The translations under genes and the position numbers were made by a program. Below the pieces are notes generated by a model, which saw only the letters and a list, made by a program, of their open reading frames with translations, made no database searches and was not told the DNA's origin. A DNA stretch of 64,000 bases from Coniochaeta sp. PMI_546 (Eukaryota > Ascomycota > Sordariomycetes > Coniochaetales > Coniochaetaceae), in NCBI GenBank assembly GCA_021432605.1, contig MU271151.1, forward strand, positions 806,001 to 870,000, given 5' to 3'. Below are positions 34,473 to 44,676 of the stretch, piece after piece (position 1 is the first letter of the stretch; each line of letters starts with the position of its first letter).

Positions 34473-35024
34473 TTACTTTTGCCTTTCTGCTAAGTTTCTT
34501 TTGGTCATATCGCCTTGTTTTCGCATCTGGAGATGTGCTTGAGCAATTCAAGAGTTTTTTTGATACTGATTGCGGCCTGTTTGCTCGCTCTTTCAAGAGC
34601 CGTAAATTAACTTAGAAACTTGGTGGGAAGATGAGTAATGGTGGGGCTGCTGTTCGAGACGCCTATAAAAATTGTCTTACAGTGGGCAAGAAAGCATATG
34701 CGTGGGTGGTGATAGATAAGGTAGCCAGATTGATTGATGTCGAGGAGCTTCCGTTAGACTACAAGTAATCCAATTCAATTTGGCCCAGTAAGACTAGTGT
34801 CTGGGCTATCCTTAACATGATTTCAAGACCTAACACGACCTTTTCTTTCCCTGATCCAGCAGAGATAACGTTGTGTTACTAGGTGAATAATTACCTAAAT
34901 ATTCTGCTAAGTCTGATCATTGTCATTCAAAGGGTTTGTTGTTTTCATCTATCTGCATTCGTCATTTCTCCAGGTGCCCACGCTAGCACTGTATAAACAG
35001 GTGATGTCAAGCACCAAAGATTTA
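34473..35024. other. Intergenic between tRNA-Met and FMN reductase
   Basis: About 550 bp, AT-rich. Only the Pol III terminator near the tRNA and the 3' region of the FMN reductase gene can be named. Confidence 0.5.
34477..34480 (+). terminator. Pol III terminator of tRNA-Met
   Basis: The first TTTT run after the tRNA lies five bases beyond the discriminator base, the usual RNA polymerase III stop. Confidence 0.55.
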
Positions 35025-35672
35025 TCACGCCTCCGCAGTCTTCTCCTCCAAAACGACAACCGGCTCGAACAAGAGCGCCCTCAGCTCCCCGAAGCCCTTC
35101 AGTATAGTGACGGACTCCTCCGTCGTCCACTGCTTGCGCGTCTCCTCGCCGAGCTGGCCCTGTAACATGGCCGAGTACAGCTCGGGGCCGTGATGGCCGT
35201 GGAAGACCAGGTTCGGGCGCGTGGCCGTCACGCGGAGCCCCATCTTGCCCAAAGTGGAGTGGACCTGCTCTGAGGCAAACGTGCCGCCCTGGATGCCGTA
35301 GCTGACGACCAGCGCCGGCTTGCCGTCCCACTCGTTCTTGAGGTAGTCGATGGCGTTCTTGGTCCCGCCCGCCACGCCGTAGTTGTACTCGGGTATGACG
35401 AGAACGTAGGCATCGTGCTTCTTGATGGCCTCGCTCCAGGCTTTGCTGTGCTCGTGCGAGAAGGATGCCTTCTCGGGCACCATGGCCGGGATGACGGGCT
35501 CGTCGAAGACGGGGAGCTTGAATGTGGCGAGGTCGATGGGTTCGAGGGTGATGTTGGAGCTGGCTTCGGCGTCTTTTTCGATGATCTCTTTGACCACGGC
35601 TGCGACCTCGGGGCCGACGCGAGGCGTCCGGGTGCTCATGGTTATGACGGCGACTGACTTGGGAGACGACAT
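35025..35672 (-). CDS. NAD(P)H-dependent FMN reductase (flavodoxin-like)
   Basis: A single-exon 215-residue flavoprotein of the NADPH-dependent FMN reductase family. The N-terminal strand VAVITMSTRTPRVGPEV carries the phosphate-binding loop of the flavodoxin fold. VLVIPEYNYGVAGGTKNAIDYL in part holds the PEYN-Y-G signature that contacts the isoalloxazine ring. LVVSYGIQGGTFA is the following strand-loop. It likely reduces FMN or quinones in the cytosol; the physiological substrate is unknown. Length is normal and there is no targeting signal. A TATAAAA on the minus strand (complement of 35829-35835) lies about 155 bp upstream of the ATG. Confidence 0.9.
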   Translation of the reverse strand: MSSPKSVAVITMSTRTPRVGPEVAAVVKEIIEKDAEASSNITLEPIDLATFKLPVFDEPVIPAMVPEKASFSHEHSKAWSEAIKKHDAYVLVIPEYNYGVAGGTKNAIDYLKNEWDGKPALVVSYGIQGGTFASEQVHSTLGKMGLRVTATRPNLVFHGHHGPELYSAMLQGQLGEETRKQWTTEESVTILKGFGELRALLFEPVVVLEEKTAEA

Positions 35673-37618
35673 GATTCCAGCAGGCTTTGACTTGGACAGG
35701 GACGTTTCGGTTACGTGACCGTGGAGTTTGGGTCTTGGATGTTGATGAATGTTGATGGGGAAGGAGAGTATATTGGATTGAGGTCGGAGTCACAAGTGAA
35801 AGAGAAAAGCGAAGGTGATATGTCGTGCTTTTATATCGAGATCACCCCGAACTCTGTCCCGCACGGGAACACCTCGAGCGGTCCAAGTCTTATCTCGCCT
35901 CCATCACTCAAACATTCCTACATGAGATAAACCATGGTTTCTGATCCAGTGTGAAAAGGAGATTGGTCCGGCCCGCAGAACTTTGATGCCGCACCGCACG
36001 TATCCATGCTCAGCGCAATGGTGTCTATCCCAATTTCTAAGCTTCCTAGGCGGCTGTTAAGAGGACGTTCCTTTGACGCCATTTCTCATGGTTCCAGAAT
36101 GTACGAGACTGGACCGCGCACGACAACCTCGTGTGAAAGGGGTAGCGGCACTAGGGCCGTGGATATAGAGCAATCTATACTTCCCGCGCGGGAGGAGAAT
36201 CGACGCAGGCACTGATGGGAGGCCGTTGTGGAGACGGAAAGGCGAGCCGAGACATCCGCGCTAAGCTTCCTGCCAGAGGCAAGTCGAGACGATGTCAAGC
36301 ATTCGCACTTCCCTCTCTTCCAAGACTGATTACTAATCTGTCACATACAGACTCATCGGCCGGTATAATATTGCATACCTTGCTCCCGGGCTATGATTCT
36401 CGAGAGCATTCTCCTGCATTCGTGAGGCGCATCAAGACCATCCATGCCGGACGGTGAAGCCAGATCGGCCCGCGACCGCTGCTTCGTAGGCACGAAATGG
36501 CGACCTGTGTGCATTGCTGGCTTGCAAAATGCCCAGATCATCTTCACATACAATAAGTATCCAAGGACAATCACACGGAAATTGCTTTCCATATTTTGGC
36601 GCCTTCTAGGGAGACATCGGATGCCGGTGCGAGTTAAAAATTGGATTTTAAGTCCAAAATCTGTAGTAGCAAAGAACGCCAATCCTTGAGAAGAAGCATA
36701 TAGAGTAGATTCAGACAAAGCAGGTCTATAGCGGGACGGCTACATTACTTATCAGTATGAGCCCGATGGATTTTTCCACCGCAGATCAAGCACAGCTGTA
36801 GTTCTATGCCGTAAATCGTTTACAGTATCTCTAAAGAGAACAACAATCGTTGATCAAACGTTGACATGACATATTACAATACGGACCAGGACTCGGCTAC
36901 CCTCTGGTCGGTATTCTCTATGTCTGATCAGTGAGAAACGAAGGGTGCATAATCTCCAGCGAGAGTTTGTTGACGGAGGCAAGCCAAACGTAATAGGAAG
37001 GAATTCAACAACAGGATAGAGAAGACACTTAAAAGTCAAGCGAGTAGTCAAAGACAGAAACTGGCTGAAGCTCGGCATCATATGGCTCTTCAAAAACTCA
37101 GATAACAAAAGAGGAAAGACGAAAAGAAGAAAGATAAAGATAAGAAAGAATGAGTATATTTATAGCTCAGCACGTAATAGCTACCGTTTTGCGCGAATGT
37201 AGGAGACATTAGAGGGCTTTAAGGAAAGATGCCTTAGCAGTCGTTAAGGCGACAGTATTACTTGCCTACGCTGGCGTGAGAGCTTGTGCAGTGGCTTATA
37301 CGGATCGGTCTCGGTCTATAAAGTTCTTCCAAGTTACTTCAATCTTCTCGAGCTGACAGGGAGAAGGGTAGTATTGGCGCGTCGTCTCCACGATGGTGGA
37401 GAAGGCAGCACCATAGTCTGTCCGCTCTGCAAGATTGGCTATCTTGTCTATAAATACGCGGCCATTTACTAAGCTGTCACCATATGCTCGTGTACAACGC
37501 TACCCAGTTTGCTCGAATTTCTCAAATAGACTATACAGAAGCTAAACGCAAAACCTAGAAGCCTGACCCTTAACGCCTTGGGCTGAGAAAGAAGCCTAGT
37601 CAGTTGCTCCGGATGCTC
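35673..37618. other. Long gene-free stretch
   Basis: About 1.95 kb between the FMN reductase start and the InuR-like regulator stop. The part from 36700 is AT-rich and contains a purine-only run around 37105-37150. Frames up to 121 codons (minus 36353-36718) show no motif. No gene, RNA or clear mobile element is supported. Confidence 0.5.
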
Positions 37619-39340
37619 CTAATCCATGAGTCCGGAGAGCTGCTCGATATCATCATCACCGAAGAGGTATGAGTCCGTGCCGATGTCCTGAAAACTGTCC
37701 ATCTCATCTTCTTCCTGTACCTCGTACACTTGGGGGCCATCCCACGCACTGCCTTCCAAGATAGACAGCGGCCGGTCGACGCTCGTCTGAAGGCACTCCA
37801 CGGCCTTACTCGCCAAGATCTGCGAATGCTTGTAGCTGCCCCCGAGGGTGGTGCCGACAATGCGAACAAGCTCAACCAGGTAGTCCCTCGGACCGACTTC
37901 CAGTGTCGAAGGCTGGATGAAGCTTGGTTCGAGGCAGAGCACGTCCGCGAGGGAACACCCGATATCGAAGACCTTCTCCAGGATGCCGACACCATTGGCC
38001 TCGAACGCCTTCAGCGGCAGGAGCCGCGACACGAGAACGACATCGCGGGCAATCTTGACCGGGTACCGCAAGGACATGCTCTCCTCGTTGCTCGAGCTCG
38101 ACAGTAGGGTCCTTGAGACACAGAGTTGCCACACCATGGTCTTGAGCCACTCCCTCGACACGAGCAGGTCCGCCAGCTGGCTCTCGGTGCAGCCGGCGGT
38201 GCTGGGCAGGGAGTACGCGAGGACGTTCTGCAACCTGACGAGGAACTCGGCCGACGTAGCGTTTGTCATGGACGACTGGTTCCAGATGACAAAGAAGTCG
38301 TTGTCGAAGTGCTGGAATAGCGAGACGAGGTCAAGGAAGCCTGGGAGGATGTGTCTCTCGGCCCCGGAATCCACGGCGGGCAGTTCGATGCTCTTCCGGA
38401 GGGTCAGCGCCCTGTGGCGCTGGAGAGCATAGGCTCGCTCGGTGATGAAGAGAACCCAGAACATGCGGCGCGAATAGACGGAGAGGACAGCATCGTCGGC
38501 AAGGGGGGATGATGAGTAGGTGCTTTCTTCGTCGAGGCGGAGTAGCTGGAGGAGCGTGATGGCTTCGCGGAGGTAAAACCACGCTGAGTTGTCGTTTCCG
38601 AGACAGAAGAAAGCGGAGAACAAGAAGAAGGATGTCTGCACCGTCGTGAGAGACGGGCATTCAGTGTAGTTGCAAAATTGTCTGGCGCGAATAGTTTCAG
38701 AGATGAGAAACTCGGCACTGGGCAAAGCGGGCGCTGCGGCAGACTCCGACCTTTCGGAGCCGGAGTCAGGGGTTGAGCGCGATGACGATGGTGACAGGGG
38801 AGATACTGATACGTGCGGGGATGGCGACAGGATCTCCGGTGAGATGACTATCACAGCGCAGCAGGCGGTCAAGAGACCGTACAGCTCAGGCGAGGATGCA
38901 AGATGTGGTAAGGCGGCCTCCGTTTGTTGGCGATGCAGGACCGGCGTGATGGGATACTTGTGCTTGAAGAAGGCATCCAGGCACATGGCGATGAACTCGG
39001 TCTGTACAGTGACCGACGGCCGGAACCCGAAGTCCTCGACGGGGATGCTGCGCTGCGGAGAATTAGCCGGAGGGGCGACAGGAGGAGACACATCCCGACG
39101 GAGGCCGGGGTCGACGGACCGGGGCTCATGCGAAGACCGCGGAGCAGTAGACAGTCGCCGGGGCCCTTTGGGACCCGTCTTTTTATGCACAGCGAGATAA
39201 GTGCATGGCAAAGCAGCCCCTGTGCAATTGGCGCAAGGCCGAGTGCCGTCACAGCGGATCTTACGGGAGCGGCAGCAATCGCATGCCTGTCTCACTTTGC
39301 CTCCACTTCTCCCTGGCGACGGAAGGATCCTGGATGACAT
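37619..39340 (-). CDS. AmyR/InuR-type Zn2Cys6 transcription factor
   Basis: A single-exon 573-residue nuclear regulator, starting at MSSRILPSPGRSG. The Zn2Cys6 cluster reads C-DC-C-RSRKIR-C-DGTRP-C-AN-C-TGAALP-C near residues 20-45, followed by TYLAVHKKTGPKGPRR. That post-finger tail is characteristic of the AmyR (starch/maltose) and InuR (inulin/sucrose) regulators of Aspergillus. The fungal-specific middle region includes FFLFSAFFCLGNDNSAWFYL and RLDEESTY and the RRMFWVLFITERAYALQRH block. The frame continues upstream to another ATG at 39529, which would add a 63-residue Cys/Phe-rich segment of doubtful reality. Neighbours are a sugar transporter, a GH32 and a GH13 enzyme, so it is the likely local activator. 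Whether it is AmyR-like or InuR-like cannot be settled without a tree. Confidence 0.85.
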   Translation of the reverse strand: MSSRILPSPGRSGGKVRQACDCCRSRKIRCDGTRPCANCTGAALPCTYLAVHKKTGPKGPRRLSTAPRSSHEPRSVDPGLRRDVSPPVAPPANSPQRSIPVEDFGFRPSVTVQTEFIAMCLDAFFKHKYPITPVLHRQQTEAALPHLASSPELYGLLTACCAVIVISPEILSPSPHVSVSPLSPSSSRSTPDSGSERSESAAAPALPSAEFLISETIRARQFCNYTECPSLTTVQTSFFLFSAFFCLGNDNSAWFYLREAITLLQLLRLDEESTYSSSPLADDAVLSVYSRRMFWVLFITERAYALQRHRALTLRKSIELPAVDSGAERHILPGFLDLVSLFQHFDNDFFVIWNQSSMTNATSAEFLVRLQNVLAYSLPSTAGCTESQLADLLVSREWLKTMVWQLCVSRTLLSSSSNEESMSLRYPVKIARDVVLVSRLLPLKAFEANGVGILEKVFDIGCSLADVLCLEPSFIQPSTLEVGPRDYLVELVRIVGTTLGGSYKHSQILASKAVECLQTSVDRPLSILEGSAWDGPQVYEVQEEDEMDSFQDIGTDSYLFGDDDIEQLSGLMD

Positions 39341-40001
39341 GGTCGGCCATGGCCGCACAGCCGCAATTATGGCATCAGATGAGGTCCTATGAGGCACTGT
39401 CAGTTTCCAGTGAGGCAGGAAGGACGTAATCAGCAAGAAGAAAAAACAATTGCATGGAATGCAAGAGAGGGGGGTATGTGTGATGGGGGGAGAGTTCAGG
39501 TGATGCGCAAGAGCTCCATTAGCGGCCATACCTTGGGTCTGAACCCCCGCACACTAGAGCCATTCACGTTAGCCGTGGCTTTGACCCATAGTGTCTTATT
39601 CCCTAGTGGCAGCACTAAATGGTATTCTGGGTTGAAGTTTTCAAGAGATGGAAGGTACCCAACGTTGGTACCTATATAATTGCTGTACATACTCCACATA
39701 CATGTGACCTACGAATATAAGGTAAGGTCTGTAAGGTACTAATGTCTAATACTGCCTATAGATGTTGACGCTGACAGCTACATATGTACGCGCCTTGAGG
39801 TCTGGGAGTCAAGGACATGCTCACAGTCAGAAGCCATTACCGGGTGACATGCGAAAGGATGCATCTCTCAAAACTTGAGCTGTAGGTATCATGAAACGCG
39901 ATTAAATGTTGTTTCAAGGGCCTCAGATTAGTAAGTATTCAAATTAATCAAAGTAACATCTAAAGCAGGTGACTGATCGAGCCACACTACATCCTCTAGG
40001 T
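39341..40001. other. Promoter region of the InuR-like regulator
   Basis: About 660 bp between the regulator start and the 3' end of the sugar transporter, both on the minus strand. Mostly AT-rich. I see no separate gene. Confidence 0.5.
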
Positions 40002-41730
40002 CTAGATGTCGCTGTTTCCCTTCTTCTTCTTCTCCATCACCACACCGTCAACAACAACATACTGGTTGAACTTTCTCGCCGGGATCTTGCTCGCATACAG
40101 CGTCTCAATATCGTGGTACGTCCTGTTCTTCGTCTCGGGCTGGACAAAGAAGAGCACCAGCAGGATAACCACCTCGGCTGCTACGAACAGGAACATGACC
40201 TTGCCGCCCCAGTTGAGCTCGTCCGGGTTGATGAAGTAGGGGAAGACTGACGACAGCAGCAGCGCCGTCAATTGCTGGCACATGAGCGTGAAGGCAATCG
40301 TCTTGGGCCGGGTCACTTGCGAGGCGGTCTCCTGAGCAACCGCCCAGCCGTAGCAACCTACTGTGGCTGTGTAAAGCATCGACCACGTGATCATGAATGC
40401 GAGGAGCGTCGTGTTTGCGGCGTAGTTGGACTTGCTGGCCAGAGACGTGCCGCCGATGATGACGGACCAGACGCAGAGCAATGTGCCGCCTCCGACCAGA
40501 CCCTTTCGGCGGGGCAACACGTCCGACAGACAGACGGCGACGCAGTTGGAGACGAACTGAAGAGTCGAGGATATAGCCGTCAGTCCAAAGGCGTTTGTCT
40601 GACCGATGAGTTCAAAGTAGTATGTTTGGTAGGTGTCTGCAACACAGAGCTCCGAATTAGTCGCGCGACAAGAAAGAGAAGGCATACGTCCTGTGAGAAA
40701 ATTGTCACTTACTGGCGAAGTAACCACCGGAGAAGTTTTGTGCCTGAAGACCCAGGACGGCGACAAGTGTGCGCGCCCGGTGCTCCTTTGAGAAAATGGC
40801 CTTCCAGTTCGTCTGGCTCGCAAGGCTGGCTTCACCGGCCTCAACCTCCAGCTCAGACCTAATGAATGCGAGCCTTCCCTCGACATCGGTGTCCTTGCCA
40901 AATAGCTTGATGATTGCCTTCCGCGCATCCTCCTCCCTGCCCTTCTTGATGTACCAGACGGGTGATTCGGGAAGGAAGGGGAGGACTATGGCGAACAGGC
41001 CAGGGACGAGGAAGGTCAAGACGAACGCAAGCTTGTAGCTCCACTTGCCCGAGATCTTGGATGCGCCGAATCCAGTGAGCGAGGAGATGAAGAAGCCGAG
41101 CACGATGATGACGTTGGTCAACGAGCTAAGTGTGCTGCGTAGGGCTGCGGGTGAGTTCTCGGTGACGTATAGCGGAGGAGTCACTGTCGAGAATCCGATG
41201 GAAAAGCCGAGGAGCAGTTTCGAGACGAAGAGCACCGGAAGGTTAGGGGCGAAAACCAGGGCAAAAGACGACGTTATGGAGAGCACGACTGCGGTCCATA
41301 GGAGGGCTCGCCGGCCAGCCCAGTCGGCGAACTGGCCAGTGAGGAAGGCGCCGAAGACCTGTCCAATGGTGCTCGCTGCATTCCACAGCGACTGCCACAG
41401 GGCCGGAATAACGTAGCTATCGTCGACGGCGTAATAGTTGCCATAAGCCTCCCTGAAATCGGGGAAGGCAATGGCAGCGCCAGACAGTCCGGCATCATAA
41501 CCCCAGCCAAAGACCAGGATCATAACATAGCAAGACCACAGGACAAAACGCTTGTCTTTCTTGAGGTTGGCCCACAGCTGCTTATACTGCTCTGCGGGCG
41601 TGAGGTCCTTGGAGACGGCTGACTCCTTTAAAGAATCACCGTCCACAACATGTTCCGAGTGCGTTGTGGCGAGCACTTTCGTTTCGACAACATGCTCCTG
41701 GACGCCAGTGATGGGCTTTTCTGACTCCAT
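40002..41730 (-). CDS. MFS sugar transporter, alpha-glucoside/sucrose-type candidate
   Basis: A 550-residue sugar-porter protein read as complement of 40002-40636 and 40713-41730, with one 76-bp intron. Splicing restores NFSGGYFANTYQTYYFELIG, whereas the unspliced frame stops soon after. Signatures are GWGYDAGLSGAAIAFP at helix 1, DWAGRRALLW, PESPVWYIKKGREEDA, and PETKNRTYHDIETLYA at the end of helix 12. The long charged N-terminus (about 70 residues) is typical of MAL-type alpha-glucoside permeases in yeasts and filamentous fungi. Transport of maltose, sucrose or related oligosaccharides is inferred from this and from the neighbouring GH32 and GH13 genes. It is divergent from the GH32 gene across 990 bp. 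Confidence 0.88.
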
Positions 41731-41958
41731 GTTGACTAACAGATTGGATAAGAGTAAGAAGAAGCAAGTGAAGAGAAGTGGCTCGAGAGTGAAGCTCTGT
41801 CTTGGAGTATGATCTTCGAGGGGGATGGCTGGCGATGGTGTTGGGGTGGTGTTGCTATTATATCCTTTTTCCTCCTTGCATATCCCAGTATGGCCGGCCC
41901 CCTTCACCCCGCATTCCCAAAGTCCTGGATCATCTGCTTCGCGTGGCTCTCCGCGATA

Positions 41959-41964
41959 CTGGGG
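41959..41964 (+). promoter_or_regulatory. Candidate CreA site 1
   Basis: CTGGGG matches the SYGGRG consensus of the glucose repressor CreA. It lies in the bidirectional promoter of the sugar transporter and GH32 genes. A six-base match is weak evidence alone. Confidence 0.3.
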
Positions 41965-42253
41965 AGAATGCACCTAGCCGAAGATGTCTTGAAGACGGAG
42001 GGATTGGGGTTGTGGAGAGAAGAGAATAGCATCATGGATGCCATGTGCCTCCCCATGGAGAAACAGAAATTGCCCCTTTCGGACTTAGACTGGCCAATGG
42101 GGTGAATTTTCTCCAGGATCTCTTCTCCAACTTTTTGCCCCATGCGGGCTGAACTAACTCAGGGCGTTGTCTCTAATTGTGGATGTCGACACCATCCGAG
42201 TTCTTTTCTTCATAGCCCAGAGCTCCGCATATCAATGGCTGAATTTCCATTGG

Positions 42254-42259
42254 CTGGGG
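42254..42259 (+). promoter_or_regulatory. Candidate CreA site 2
   Basis: A second CTGGGG in the same divergent promoter, in the context TGGCTGGGGAG, 295 bp from the first. CreA often needs two sites, which raises the likelihood slightly. Confidence 0.3.
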
Positions 42260-42625
42260 AGAATTCTGCTCTTCTTCAACCTCAACCAAGGTGTTGCTGA
42301 CTGAACTATCGATCATGGCAGACATAGGCCTTAGCCTGCCGGATGAATTTCCATACTCTTATCTCTCCACACTTTAGGTGTCGCTTAGTTCCCGTCGCGT
42401 AGTCCGAGACTATAGGGTCCAGCGGACAATAGCTGGCTCCGAAGCTCAGCATCTGTTTAATCTCATTCTCATGATCCTGAAGACTAACGCTCGTCCGCCT
42501 ACGTCCTCTGCTCCGTTCTCTTGTTCCGTGCCATCTTGATCTTCTTCGTCTTTTGGGCCTGCTTCTAATCTGACCACAACCGTGAAGCTTGCTTTGTAGA
42601 GACACTCTCTTGGGTAGATGACCGA

Positions 42626-42632
42626 TATATAA
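42626..42632 (+). promoter_or_regulatory. TATA box of the GH32 gene
   Basis: TATATAA lies 89 bp upstream of the ATG at 42721. This supports that start over a non-ATG extension of the frame beginning near 42640. Confidence 0.5.
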
Positions 42633-42720
42633 GCTTCCCTTGATTCATTTTCTCACCACTTCACCATACACGTTACACTTCTTCTGGTATATCATTGACT
42701 CAGTCTATCTATCTTGCTGT

Positions 42721-44454
42721 ATGTCCGCTTCTCCGGCCACCATTATGGCTTTCGAACGCTTCCGCCCCACTGCGCACTTCATTGCACCGCATTCATGGGC
42801 CAACGACCCGTGCGGTGCTGTCTACATCCCGGAGACCAAGGAATACATCATCTGTTATCAGTGGAATCCAGGCACCTCAGAAGGGGGCAACTGCGCTTGG
42901 GGCATGGCAAAGAGCAGAGATCTAGTAACATGGGAGGATTGTGCGCCGGCCTTGCAAAACGGAGAGTCGTACGATTCTAAGGGCGTCTTTTCGGGATCTA
43001 TCGTCTCCCGGCTGATCGGCGGGAAGAGGGTGCTATCTCTCTTCTATACCAGCGTTTCGGCTCTTCCCATTCACTGGTCGAAGCCTTACATTTGCGGGTG
43101 TGAGTCGCAGTCCGTGGCCATCTCAACTGATTTTGGCATGACTTGGAGCCGTCACCAGCAAAATCCCCTCATAAGACAACCTCCGAAAGGAGCGGCTACA
43201 ACTGGATGGCGCGATCCTTTCGTCTCGCAGTGGTCCTCTCTCTCCACGCTTCTTGGATTGGGCCAGGAGACCAACTACATGCTGATCGCTTCTGGGGAGC
43301 GAGGCCGTGGGCCAGAGTTGCACATTTACAGATCTCATGATCTCCATGACGGCTGGGAGTATATGGATGTCATCCTTGACGCCAAGGCCTGCTCCAAGAT
43401 TGCAGATGACGGCGAACTCCACTACGGTCTGAATTTCGAATGTGCCAGCTTTTTCTCTCTCGGCAAGACCGACTATATCTTGCTTGGAATAGAAGAACCC
43501 GAGGACAGTGCGCGGCACAACGCTCACTGCACGCTCTGGCTCTCCGGCAGACTGGTACTTCAACATGGAAGGCCTCAATTTCTCGTGTCAGGCCACGGCC
43601 TGGCTGACCATGGCATCCTGTATGCGCCGCACATTTTCCGAGACAGTGAAGATCGCCTGCTTCAACTCGGCTGGGCTGATGAGGCGGCGAGGAAAGATGT
43701 CGTAAAGGCTCAAGGTTGGGCCGGGTGCCTGGCACATCCTAGAGAACTGTTCGAGATCTCCAAGCCCGTCAACATGGAAGTGGTGAACAGCTGCCATGAG
43801 TGGATTGTTGATGAGATTTCCGGAGAGATGCGGACACTTGGAATTCGGCCGGCTCCTCAAGTAAATGCCCTCAGATATGAACAGCGCCCCTCGATGTTGA
43901 AAGACATAAAAGACATCAAATCAACCACGTACGAACTCTCGGCAACGTTCTCCAACCTCGCGGGAACGGAGAAGTTCACGTTCAATGTCCGGCAGTCACC
44001 AGACTCTGCGGAAGTCACCACGCTCATCTTCGACATTGGAAACAGTCGCATCACCATCGACAGGAGCCGATCCTCGTTACTAAACCTCGGGACAAGTACC
44101 CCAGACTCCGGTCCCTTCCGACTCCTGCCCGGCGAGGATCTACGGGTGAGACTTTTCGTCGACGTCTCGCTTGTGGAGATATACGTCAACGACCGATTCG
44201 CTTTGACGTCTCGTGTCTATCCTTCTTTGGAGACGTCCGTTCATACATCCTATGACCTTGGTTCTTTTGATGAGAGACATGTGCAGTTTCAGTGCTGGGA
44301 AGACTTAAAGGAGGCCTGGCCAGCTCGGAAAGGAAGCCACAACGCGTTTCAGGAGTCGCACCCTCTCAGGGCCGCGAAGTATAAGCAAGATGAAAATGTG
44401 GTTATCAAGGAACTGGTGTCACCTGATGTGGAGGACATGTACATCCTAGCATAG
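42721..44454 (+). CDS. GH32 beta-fructosidase (invertase/inulinase type), apparently intracellular
   Basis: A single-exon 577-residue glycoside hydrolase family 32 enzyme, which hydrolyses beta-fructosidic bonds in sucrose or fructans. The nucleophile Asp29 lies in SWANDPCG, where most family members have W-x-N-D-P-N-G. Asp165 is in GWRDPF, the transition-state stabiliser motif. The acid/base Glu240 is in NFECASF. A C-terminal beta-sandwich follows from about residue 390, with GEDLRVRLFVDVSLVEIYVN typical of GH32. The first ATG gives MSASPATIMAFERFRP, not a signal peptide, so the enzyme probably acts inside the cell. Together with the adjacent transporter this implies uptake of intact sugar first. 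The specificity among sucrose, inulin and levan is open. Confidence 0.88.
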   Translation: MSASPATIMAFERFRPTAHFIAPHSWANDPCGAVYIPETKEYIICYQWNPGTSEGGNCAWGMAKSRDLVTWEDCAPALQNGESYDSKGVFSGSIVSRLIGGKRVLSLFYTSVSALPIHWSKPYICGCESQSVAISTDFGMTWSRHQQNPLIRQPPKGAATTGWRDPFVSQWSSLSTLLGLGQETNYMLIASGERGRGPELHIYRSHDLHDGWEYMDVILDAKACSKIADDGELHYGLNFECASFFSLGKTDYILLGIEEPEDSARHNAHCTLWLSGRLVLQHGRPQFLVSGHGLADHGILYAPHIFRDSEDRLLQLGWADEAARKDVVKAQGWAGCLAHPRELFEISKPVNMEVVNSCHEWIVDEISGEMRTLGIRPAPQVNALRYEQRPSMLKDIKDIKSTTYELSATFSNLAGTEKFTFNVRQSPDSAEVTTLIFDIGNSRITIDRSRSSLLNLGTSTPDSGPFRLLPGEDLRVRLFVDVSLVEIYVNDRFALTSRVYPSLETSVHTSYDLGSFDERHVQFQCWEDLKEAWPARKGSHNAFQESHPLRAAKYKQDENVVIKELVSPDVEDMYILA

Positions 44455-44676
44455 ACAGTCGTAACAAGAAATAATGGTTTTCCCTAGATATCAGGAATCT
44501 CCTGGTGCAGTCTGACTGGAAAATTTTTCTCATATTCTCGAGAGCAGTCGGAGTTAGAATACTATTCACGAGAAAAGCCATTGGTATCTTATCACAACTT
44601 TCAGACGTTGCGGAATAACAGCAGACTTGGACATAAATGGGGTTGGTGTTCTATATAATCTCTACCGGGGGCAAGA

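Larger units (their letters stand above)
41731..42720. other. Divergent promoter of sugar transporter and GH32 genes
   Basis: A 990-bp bidirectional control region. Visible elements are a TATATAA at 42626-42632, about 90 bp before the GH32 start, and a CCAAT box in CTGGCCAATGGGG near 42092-42096. There are also two CTGGGG words at 41959-41964 and 42254-42259 that fit the SYGGRG consensus of carbon-catabolite repressor CreA. I found no exact CGG-N8-CGG site, although CCG-N9-CCG occurs near 42390. Regulation by CreA is inference. Confidence 0.5.

Noticed and set aside
36353-37108. Minus frames of 121 and 84 codons
   Set aside because: No recognisable similarity; AT-rich surroundings; no promoter or splice support.
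39341-39529. Upstream in-frame ATG of the AmyR/InuR-type regulator adding 63 residues
   Set aside because: The added segment is Cys/Phe-rich and unlike regulator N-termini; the ATG just before the zinc cluster is more plausible, though not proven.
42380-42410. CCG-N9-CCG near the GH32 gene as an InuR/AmyR site
   Set aside because: Known consensus spacing is eight bases, not nine; no exact CGG-N8-CGG was found.
42640-42720. N-terminal extension of the GH32 frame
   Set aside because: The extension begins with TTG rather than ATG and would start within the leader just after the TATATAA box.
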